Shown piece by piece: positions 58,310 to 64,000 of a stretch of DNA of 64,000 nucleotides. The notes below the pieces were generated by a model. That model did no database searches. It saw only the letters and a list, made by a program, of their open reading frames with translations, and was not told the DNA's origin. Positions within the stretch are counted from its first letter, which is position 1. Each line of letters opens with the position of its first letter. This DNA is from Nakamurella deserti (GTDB lineage: Bacteria; Actinomycetota; Actinomycetes; Mycobacteriales; Nakamurellaceae), in NCBI RefSeq assembly GCF_003260015.1, contig NZ_QCXS01000004.1:310001-374000 (forward strand). Direction: 5' to 3'. Both the position numbers and the translations under genes were made by a program.

Positions 58310-59101
58310 TCAGTGGAAGAGCACGCCGCCGTTGACGTCCAGCGAGGCACCGGTGATGTAGGACGACGCGGGCGAGCTCAGGAACACCAACGCGTCGGCG
58401 ATGGTCGACGGCTCACCGGCGACCTTGAGCGGGATGGCGCCCCACTCCTTGTCCTTGATCTCCTCGAAGCTCACGCCGCGCTCCTCCGCCTCACGGTGCA
58501 GGGCACGCTGGTGCATCGCGGTGTTGATGTTGCCGGGAGCGACGGCGTTGACCCGGATGTCGGGCGCCAGCTCGGCGGCCAGTGACTGGGTCAGCACGAA
58601 CAGGGCCGCCTTGGAGGTGCAGTAGGCCGAGAACAGCGCCCGGCCGGACCGGCCCCAGAAGGAGGCGACGTTGGTGATGGTGCCGCCGCCGTCGGCGCGC
58701 AGCAGCGGGATGAACGCCTTGGCCAACAGGAACGGCCCGTTGAGGTTGACGTCGAGCACCCGGTTCCACTCCGCGAAATCCAGGTCCTCGACAGGGCTCG
58801 CGTCCTGCAGCACGCCGGCGACGACGCTCAGGTGGTCCAGCCGGCCGAAGTCCGTCCGGACGTCGGAGGCCAGCTGCGCGACCTGGCCCTCGTCGGTCAC
58901 GTCGGTGACGTAGCTGCGGAAGGTGAGGCCGGGGAACTCACCGGTGAACTGCTCGGCGGTGGTCGCGACGCCGTCGTGGACGTCCAGCAGCGCCACGTTG
59001 ACGCCGGCCTCGGCGAACCGGCGGACGGTGGCCGTGCCGATACCGCCGGCCGCTCCGGTGACCAGGGCGACCTGGCCGGGCGGGAATTCGATCGTCGCCA
59101 T
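58310..59101 (-). CDS. SDR heading the SDR-SDR-M24 operon
   Basis: A 263-residue SDR. The cofactor turn TGAAGGIG is near 17-24 and VVAG replaces NNAG. Ser is in NVASFWG and Tyr-Lys in YCTSK. A charged insert (HREAEERGVSFEEIKDKEW) follows the active site. The start at 59101 has GGAGGG six bases upstream. It is first of three minus-strand genes behind the promoter at 59212-59255 and is divergent from an XRE-cupin regulator. Confidence 0.85.
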   Translation of the reverse strand: MATIEFPPGQVALVTGAAGGIGTATVRRFAEAGVNVALLDVHDGVATTAEQFTGEFPGLTFRSYVTDVTDEGQVAQLASDVRTDFGRLDHLSVVAGVLQDASPVEDLDFAEWNRVLDVNLNGPFLLAKAFIPLLRADGGGTITNVASFWGRSGRALFSAYCTSKAALFVLTQSLAAELAPDIRVNAVAPGNINTAMHQRALHREAEERGVSFEEIKDKEWGAIPLKVAGEPSTIADALVFLSSPASSYITGASLDVNGGVLFH

Positions 59102-59211
59102 TGACAACCCTCCTGTGGGGCGAGAAGTTCATCGGCACGGAGGAGATCGACGGCGGGGCCGGACGATCTGTCGCGATGCCGTGGGTCACGTTGTTCGTTC
59201 ACCGTGACTTA

Positions 59212-59255
59212 ACTGTGTACACCGTCATTAGAGCCACTCCGGGTCCCGGTGTCAA
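59212..59255 (-). promoter_or_regulatory. promoter with a GTGTACAC palindrome at the predicted start point
   Basis: Minus strand TTGACA (59250-59255), a 17-base spacer and TCTAAT (59227-59232) give a strong promoter for the SDR-SDR-M24 genes. The palindrome ACTGTGTACACCGT (59212-59225), perfect over the central eight bases, overlaps the expected transcription start. The divergent XRE-cupin protein is the likely binder. The rest of 59102-59414 holds the regulator's own promoter, perhaps TTGTCA (59301-59306) and TACAGC (59325-59330). Confidence 0.55.
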
Positions 59256-59414
59256 CACATCCAGGGTGGACAGCCTGCAGGTCATCGGACCGACAGCGTG
59301 TTGTCATCGTCTCGTCTCTCTCCGTACAGCGTTGGCGTACGATTTGTGCGCAAGTGCTAACCCGTTCCCGTACACCGCGGGCGTGTGTCGGGACAGACCG
59401 CCGGAGGATGGGTC

Positions 59415-60131
59415 ATGGGAGAACACGTCGGTCCCGAACTCCGGGCGGCCCGACTCGCCCAACGCAAGAGCCTCCGCAGCGTCGCCACCGCCGTCGGGGT
59501 GTCGGCGAGCCTGCTGTCCCAGGTCGAGACGGGCAAGACCCAGCCCTCCGTGAGCACCCTGTACGCCCTGGTCAGTCATCTGGGGTTGTCGCTGGACGAG
59601 CTGATGGGACTCACCGCGGCCGGCGGGGAGGGCGGCGAGCAGCCCGTGTCGACCGCCCGGTCCACCGAGGGCGCGGTGGTGCAGCGCGCCGCCGACAATC
59701 CCGTCCTCGAGATGGACAACGGGGTGCGGTGGGAACGGCTGGCGGTCGACGCCGCCGGCGAGGTCAACCCGCTGCTGGTGACGTATCCGGCCGGGGCGAC
59801 GAGCTCGCTCGAGGGCCGGCTGATGCGCCACAGCGGCACCGAGTACGCCCTCATCATCGAGGGTGAGCTGACCCTGCAGCTGGAGTTCACCCGCTACACG
59901 CTGCGGGCCGGCGACTCGTTGTGCTTCGACTCGAGCCGACCGCACCTGTTCGTCAACGCCTCGGGGGCGACCTGCCGCGGCGTCTGGTTCAACCTGGGCC
60001 GGCACGACCTGGAGCACACGCGTCCGCAGGTGACCGCGCTGCGCCAGGAGCTCGGGCTGGGTGGCCAGCCGGTTCCGGTGTCGGCGCAGTCGGCGGTGGA
60101 CATCCTGGCCGCCATCGACCGCATCGGCTGA
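59415..60131 (+). CDS. XRE-type regulator with C-terminal cupin
   Basis: A 238-residue regulator. The helix-turn-helix is at about residues 12-66 (RAARLAQRKSLRSVATAVGV, SQVETGKTQPSVSTLYALVS). A cupin sensor occupies about 130-205 (SLEGRLMRHSGTEYALIIEG, AGDSLCFDSSRPHLF). The start at 59415 follows GGAGG. It is divergent from the SDR-SDR-M24 operon, whose promoter carries a palindrome. It shares layout with the regulator at 25105-25839 but has little sequence in common outside the DNA-reading helix. Confidence 0.85.
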   Translation: MGEHVGPELRAARLAQRKSLRSVATAVGVSASLLSQVETGKTQPSVSTLYALVSHLGLSLDELMGLTAAGGEGGEQPVSTARSTEGAVVQRAADNPVLEMDNGVRWERLAVDAAGEVNPLLVTYPAGATSSLEGRLMRHSGTEYALIIEGELTLQLEFTRYTLRAGDSLCFDSSRPHLFVNASGATCRGVWFNLGRHDLEHTRPQVTALRQELGLGGQPVPVSAQSAVDILAAIDRIG

Positions 60132-60180
60132 GCGCGCCGAGCGGGGCCCGGCCGGCGGCTCCGGCGGGACCCGCCCCGGA

Positions 60181-61311
60181 TCAGCCGGTGGCCGGGTCGG
60201 TCGCCGCGCTCGACGTCGTGCGGGTGTGCAGGTGCGAGCGTCCCCAGCGGGCGTCGAGACCGCCGTGGGACGACAGCAGTTCGCGACCGAAGTCGTTGTC
60301 GAAGTCACGCAGCACCGAGTGCAGGTGGTTGCCGTTGCCGACCGCGTTGACCGCTTCGATCAGCAGATCGGGTGTCTGCACCCGGAAGTAGTGCGGAGCG
60401 CCGCGATGCCGGGCGCCGGCCCACGCGAAATGCACAGCTCGAAGGCCGGTCTCGCGGACGGCCTGCCGCTGTGCGGGGCCCGACTCCGGCGGCAACCGGT
60501 CGAGGTAGCAGTCGACCAGCCGCCACAGCAGCTCCGCCTGATCGGGGCGGAGCCGGTCGCCGGGCAGCCCGGACGGCCGGTCCCGGAAGAAGGCCAACGC
60601 CTGCCGGTCGGCGTCGGAGATGACGTAGTCCGGCATCCCCAGGTCGTAGTGGTCGGGGATCTCGTGCGCGCCGATGGCCGGCACCTGTCGGGTCACGAAG
60701 TCCGCGGGGGCGACGTCGTGGATGACGGCGGCGGACACCTGGGCGTCGTCCAGGGAGCCCAGCAGCTCGAACGCCAGTCCTTCGTCGTCGGCGAGCGGCT
60801 GCAGGACACCGTCGTACTCGGTGGGCTGGGCACCCAGCGCGGCCGGTGTGGTGCAGATCCAGCGCTGGTCGATCACGGTGATGTTGAGGCAGACGTGGTG
60901 GCCCAGGAAGCGCAGCATCCAGGTGTCCTCGAACCCCGGCCGACCGTAGAAGGTGACGAAGTAGCTGTCCGACGTCCGCCAGAACGGCAGCGCCGGGCCG
61001 AGGAAGTCGTGTTCGTAGTCACGCAACACGTGCTCGAGCTGCGGGATGGCCAGCACCTTGGTGAACATCCGTCGTGACACCGCGGCGCGGATCAGATCCC
61101 AGACCAGGACCTTCTGGTGGCGGTCCAGGTCGTGCAGGGCCACCCCGGTGCGATCGGGCCGGGGGATGATGTCCCAGTCCGTCCGACGCGGGTCGTCGAA
61201 ATCCGAAATCACCGCCGCACGGCGCTGTTCCGGGCTGAAGGTGTCGAGCAGCCCCATCGCGACGACCAGCATCCTGGTGGCGGTGGCAGGGGCCTCGTAC
61301 CGACTGGACAC
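60181..61311 (-). CDS. DUF3500-family protein
   Basis: A 376-residue protein matching DUF3500. It opens with an EQRRAAV/DPRRTDWDIIPRPDRTG region and has the characteristic WMLRFLGHHVCLNITVID near residue 130, where two adjacent His may bind a metal, and TPAALGAQPTEYDGVLQPL after it. The function of the family is not established; it is often near transport and catabolic genes. The start is GTG 61311 after AGGAG. It is divergent from the cupin-hydrolase pair and converges on the XRE-cupin gene. Confidence 0.7.
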   Translation of the reverse strand: MSSRYEAPATATRMLVVAMGLLDTFSPEQRRAAVISDFDDPRRTDWDIIPRPDRTGVALHDLDRHQKVLVWDLIRAAVSRRMFTKVLAIPQLEHVLRDYEHDFLGPALPFWRTSDSYFVTFYGRPGFEDTWMLRFLGHHVCLNITVIDQRWICTTPAALGAQPTEYDGVLQPLADDEGLAFELLGSLDDAQVSAAVIHDVAPADFVTRQVPAIGAHEIPDHYDLGMPDYVISDADRQALAFFRDRPSGLPGDRLRPDQAELLWRLVDCYLDRLPPESGPAQRQAVRETGLRAVHFAWAGARHRGAPHYFRVQTPDLLIEAVNAVGNGNHLHSVLRDFDNDFGRELLSSHGGLDARWGRSHLHTRTTSSAATDPATG

Positions 61312-61505
61312 TGCGCTCCTCTGCGCTCGTGGGGTGGCGCCTCCGGTGACCGGGACGCGCGGCGACGACGGTCACCGGCACTGCGGCGGATCTTGCCACG
61401 GATTCCGGTGTACAGCTAGGCTGCACGAACTCGGTCCGGATCGTCAACGCCGGGCCTGTCCGCCGCGGGCGACCGCGTCCCCTCACCGTCGACGGGTGAT
61501 GTCCG

Positions 61506-61844
61506 ATGGCCACGTTCCGCCACGCCGCTGAAGCGGTCCCCTACGAAGCACCGCACCACTTCGGCGTGTCCAGCCGCCGGATGCAGGGCCTGGAGGCGTC
61601 CGACACCGACGCCTACTGGGTCGCGGTGTCCGACTACGAACCGGGGGGCGGCGTCCACGAGAGTCCCGCCCGCGGTGAGACCACCTATGTCGGACTCGCC
61701 GGCACCCTCACGGTGCGCGTGGACGGGACCGAGCACCGGCTCACGACCGGGGATTCGCTGCACCTGGTCGCGGGTGAGCTGCGTTCGGTGGTCAACGACG
61801 GTCCCGACACCGCGCGCATCCTCGTCGTCATCGCCCCGGCCTGA
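61506..61844 (+). CDS. small cupin protein
   Basis: A 112-residue single-domain cupin. The first motif is degenerate (EPGGGVHESPARGETTYVGLAG, with one His) and the second is LTTGDSLHLVAGELRSVVNDG, without the usual terminal His. The metal site is therefore incomplete, which suggests a binding or structural role. It precedes the fumarylacetoacetase-family gene by 56 bases on the same strand and is probably co-transcribed. No strong ribosome binding site before ATG 61506. Confidence 0.65.
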   Translation: MATFRHAAEAVPYEAPHHFGVSSRRMQGLEASDTDAYWVAVSDYEPGGGVHESPARGETTYVGLAGTLTVRVDGTEHRLTTGDSLHLVAGELRSVVNDGPDTARILVVIAPA

Positions 61845-61900
61845 GCCCGCGGACGGCGTCACCGTCCGCCGACCCACCCACCGACAACCCTGGAGTCCGC

Positions 61901-62782
61901 ATGCATCTGGTCAACTACCGCGTCGCTGACGGGGTCGCGGTGGGGGTCCGGACCGCCGGGGCGGTCGTCGACCTGGCCGCCGCCCTGCGACACGCCGGAA
62001 TGGACGACGCCCCCGCGTCCGGTATGCGCACGCTGCTCGCCGGCGGCCCGGATGTACTCGCCGGCGCCGCCGACGCGGCGGCCGGTGCCGCCCGCGACGG
62101 TGTCGGCGTGGTGGTCGACCCGGTGCTCGCCGCGCCGCTGCTGGACCCGCCCCGCATCTTCGCCATCGGACGCAACTACGCCGAGCACGCCAAGGAGGGC
62201 GGCGCCGAGGTCGGTGAGTACCCGATGATCTTCTTCAAGCCGTCCACCTGCATCGTCGGGGACGGTGAACCGGTCCAGATCCCGCCGACCACCGAGAAGG
62301 TCGACTGGGAGGCCGAACTCGCGGTCGTCATCGGCACCGGCGGCAAGTACATCGCCGAGACCGACGCCCTGCGCCACGTCGCCGCCTACACCGTCAGCAA
62401 CGACGTCACCGCCCGCGACTGGCAGCGCCGCACCAGCCAGTTCGACGCCGGCAAGATGTTCGACACCTTCCTGCCGATGGGTCCGGCGCTGGTCACCGCG
62501 GACGAGATCCCCGACCCGCAGGCGCTGGCGATCTCGACGACCGTCAACGGCCGCACCATGCAGGACGGATCCACCGCGGACATGGTGTTCACCGTGGCCG
62601 CGTTGGTCAGCTACGTCTCGCACGGCGTGCGGCTGTTGCCCGGTGACGTCATCCTGTCCGGCACCCCCGCCGGGGTCGGCTACGCCAGACCGACGCCCAT
62701 CTTCCTGCACCCCGGCGACGAGATGACCGTGACCATCGAGGGGATCGGCGCCCTGACGAACCCGGTCGTCGCCGAGCGCTGA
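61901..62782 (+). CDS. fumarylacetoacetate hydrolase-family protein
   Basis: A 293-residue protein with a complete C-terminal FAH domain. IFAIGRNYAEHAKEGG opens the domain, the metal site is in DWEAELAVVIG (two Glu) and VSNDVTARDWQRR (Asp), and LLPGDVILSGTPAGVG closes it. Family members cleave C-C bonds in acylpyruvates, or in 2,4-dioxo-3-deoxy sugar acids formed after SDR oxidation, which would fit the many SDRs nearby. GGAG precedes the ATG. The exact substrate is inference only. Confidence 0.85.
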   Translation: MHLVNYRVADGVAVGVRTAGAVVDLAAALRHAGMDDAPASGMRTLLAGGPDVLAGAADAAAGAARDGVGVVVDPVLAAPLLDPPRIFAIGRNYAEHAKEGGAEVGEYPMIFFKPSTCIVGDGEPVQIPPTTEKVDWEAELAVVIGTGGKYIAETDALRHVAAYTVSNDVTARDWQRRTSQFDAGKMFDTFLPMGPALVTADEIPDPQALAISTTVNGRTMQDGSTADMVFTVAALVSYVSHGVRLLPGDVILSGTPAGVGYARPTPIFLHPGDEMTVTIEGIGALTNPVVAER

Positions 62783-62812
62783 GCCGGCCTCGCGTCGCGG
62801 GGCTCGCCGCCG

Positions 62813-63334
62813 TCAGCCGGCCGCCAGGACCTCGAGCGCCTCGACGACCAGTGCGTGGTCGGCGGCCTGCGGCAACCCTGACACCGCGACCACGCCCACC
62901 ACCCCGACGTCGTGGATGCGGATCGGGAAGGCGCCGCCGTGGGCGGCGTAGTCGGCCGGGTCGACGCCCCAGTCGGCGTCCAGCTTCTCGCCGGTGGCGT
63001 CCATCCGGCGGCCGACGAGATACGACGAGGCCTCGAACCGCCGGACCACGTTGATCTTGCGGCGGGCCCAACCGTCGTTGTCGGGGGTGGCCGAGCCGAG
63101 GACCGCGTGGAACAGCTGATGACCGTTGCGCTCGATGACGATCGCCACGCCGAGCCCACGCTCGGACGCCAGCCCGGCCAGGATGGACCCGAGCCGCCAC
63201 GCCTCGGCGTTGTCGAAACGACGCAGGACGAGCCGTCGTTCGTCGTCCTCCAGCGCGGCGATGAGGTCGGCGTCGTGGGGATGCGGCTCGGTCACGTCGG
63301 CGTCCTCGGGCAGCGGGATGGATGGCTCCTGCAC
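62813..63334 (-). CDS. UPF0303/haem-degrading-domain protein
   Basis: A 173-residue protein of the UPF0303 family (related to GlcG/HbpS folds). Key stretches are FDNAEAWRLGSILAGLA, VAIVIERNGHQLFHAVLGSATPDND divided over a strand-helix unit, SYLVGRRM, and AAHGGAFPIRIHDVGVVGVV followed by VSGLPQAADHALVVEAL. The family's role is unsettled; haem or small-molecule binding has been proposed. The start is GTG 63334 or GTG 63295. It is convergent with the FAH-family gene and divergent from the PIG-L gene across 49 bases. Confidence 0.7.
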   Translation of the reverse strand: MQEPSIPLPEDADVTEPHPHDADLIAALEDDERRLVLRRFDNAEAWRLGSILAGLASERGLGVAIVIERNGHQLFHAVLGSATPDNDGWARRKINVVRRFEASSYLVGRRMDATGEKLDADWGVDPADYAAHGGAFPIRIHDVGVVGVVAVSGLPQAADHALVVEALEVLAAG

Positions 63335-63346
63335 CCTAGTGCTCTC

Positions 63347-63377
63347 TTGTGCGGAGGTGCGGTTCCGGGTCTACAGT
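63347..63377 (+). promoter_or_regulatory. possible promoter of a leaderless PIG-L transcript
   Basis: TTGTGC (63347-63352), a 19-base spacer and TACAGT (63372-63377). Transcription would begin about seven bases later, at the GTG start itself, and no Shine-Dalgarno precedes that GTG. Leaderless mRNAs are common in actinobacteria. Confidence 0.35.
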
Positions 63378-63383
63378 CCTTGC

Positions 63384-64000
63384 GTGGCCAACGGTGGCGT
63401 GCCCTTGCTCCCCGACGGAGACTTCCGCCGGGTGCTCTGCGTGGCGGCCCATCCCGACGACATCGAGTACGGCACGTCCGCCGCGGTCGCCGCCTGGACG
63501 GCCCGGGGTGTCGAGGTCCGGTATCTGATGCTCACCCGCGGCGAAGCCGGCATGGACCGCACCGACCCCGCCGAGACGGCGAGAATCCGTACGGCAGAGC
63601 AGATCTCGGCCGGTCACGCGGTCGGCGTCAGCGAGGTCGACTTCCTCGATCACCCCGACGGGGTGTTGGTGGAGTCCCTCGGGTTGCGGCGCGACATCTG
63701 CCGGGCGATCCGCCGCTTCCGGCCCGACGTCGTGCTGACCGGCACCTGGGAGATCGAGTTCATGGCCGGGCTCAACCAGGCCGACCACCGGGTCGCCGGG
63801 ATGGCCACCCTCGACGCGGTCCGTGACGCGGGCAACCGCTGGGTGTTCACCGAGCTGCTGGAGGAGGACCTGCCGCCCTGGTCGGTCACCTGGTTCCTGG
63901 TCGGCGGGCACACCCGGCCCAACTACGCGGTCGACGTCACCGGCGCGCCGCTGGAGGCGGGCATCGCGTCCCTGGAGGCGCACGGGGAGTACCTGGCCGG
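63384..64000 (+). CDS. PIG-L family deacetylase, 3' end outside the window
   Basis: At least 205 codons, continuing past the window edge. The zinc-binding motif AHPDD is at residues 23-27, followed by EYGTSAAVAAW. A second His is in NQADHRVAGMAT near residue 135. The family removes N-acetyl groups from sugar amines, as in mycothiol synthesis (MshB, Mca) and in antibiotic pathways. It starts with GTG 63384 and no ribosome binding site. The neighbours do not include other mycothiol genes, so a role on a substrate of the surrounding catabolic set is equally possible. Confidence 0.8.
   Translation, partial: MANGGVPLLPDGDFRRVLCVAAHPDDIEYGTSAAVAAWTARGVEVRYLMLTRGEAGMDRTDPAETARIRTAEQISAGHAVGVSEVDFLDHPDGVLVESLGLRRDICRAIRRFRPDVVLTGTWEIEFMAGLNQADHRVAGMATLDAVRDAGNRWVFTELLEEDLPPWSVTWFLVGGHTRPNYAVDVTGAPLEAGIASLEAHGEYLA

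Overview
The window is very GC-rich DNA from an actinobacterium. Signs of this are near-total G/C at third codon positions, frequent GTG starts, GGAGG-type ribosome binding sites, many 4-base ATGA/GTGA gene overlaps, and an ANTAR-GAF regulator. The genus cannot be told from the sequence. No rRNA, tRNA, CRISPR array, insertion sequence or phage gene was seen. It reads as an accessory catabolic region devoted to taking up and oxidising polyhydroxylated small molecules. It holds nine intact short-chain dehydrogenases (SDRs), four zinc-type alcohol dehydrogenases, three ribose/xylose-type ABC transporters, two xylose-isomerase-like TIM barrels and a set of local regulators.

Layout. 0.4-6.7 kb: an ANTAR-GAF regulator, a decayed dihydrofolate-reductase-like gene, a cupin-SDR-alcohol dehydrogenase operon, a squalene-cyclase-like protein and a probable broken membrane gene. 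7-13 kb: a compact catabolic unit (TIM-barrel isomerase, SDR, split transketolase) divergent from a GntR/FCD regulator and followed by an MHS-family transporter. Three copies of one palindromic operator flank the regulator and precede the transporter. 13.7-16.8 kb: a ferric-reductase-like membrane flavoprotein, an exported FMN-binding protein and its FMN transferase ApbE. 17-25 kb: a PhoD-like phosphatase, a flavin monooxygenase with an MFS exporter, a broken NmrA-like gene, and an F420-reductase-like gene with a TetR regulator.

25-31 kb: an ABC importer with an ATPase-permease fusion, a second permease, a lipoprotein binding protein and a coupled XRE-cupin regulator. 31-36 kb: a fused E1 and an E2 of a 2-oxo-acid dehydrogenase complex, an SDR and a VOC protein. 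36-41 kb: a second ABC importer whose operon also makes an SDR and a half-size SDR-like protein. 41-42.7 kb: AhpD-like protein, thioredoxin and TetR. 42.8-55 kb: a twelve-gene run from a Tat-type binding protein through permease, ATPase, three alcohol dehydrogenases, a hydroxyacid dehydrogenase, two SDRs and an isomerase to a LacI regulator. It is headed by a 14-bp perfect LacI-type palindrome, and related sites precede the E1-E2 genes and the thioredoxin gene.

55-64 kb: three more SDRs, an M24-fold protein with altered metal ligands, an XRE-cupin regulator, a DUF3500 protein, a cupin, a fumarylacetoacetase-family hydrolase, a UPF0303 protein and the start of a PIG-L deacetylase that runs off the window.

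How the parts fit (inference): binding proteins and permeases import sugars, polyols or sugar acids. SDRs and alcohol dehydrogenases oxidise them stepwise, and TIM-barrel enzymes isomerise them. Transketolase, E1-E2 or the fumarylacetoacetase-like hydrolase then cleave the carbon skeleton. The substrates are unknown.
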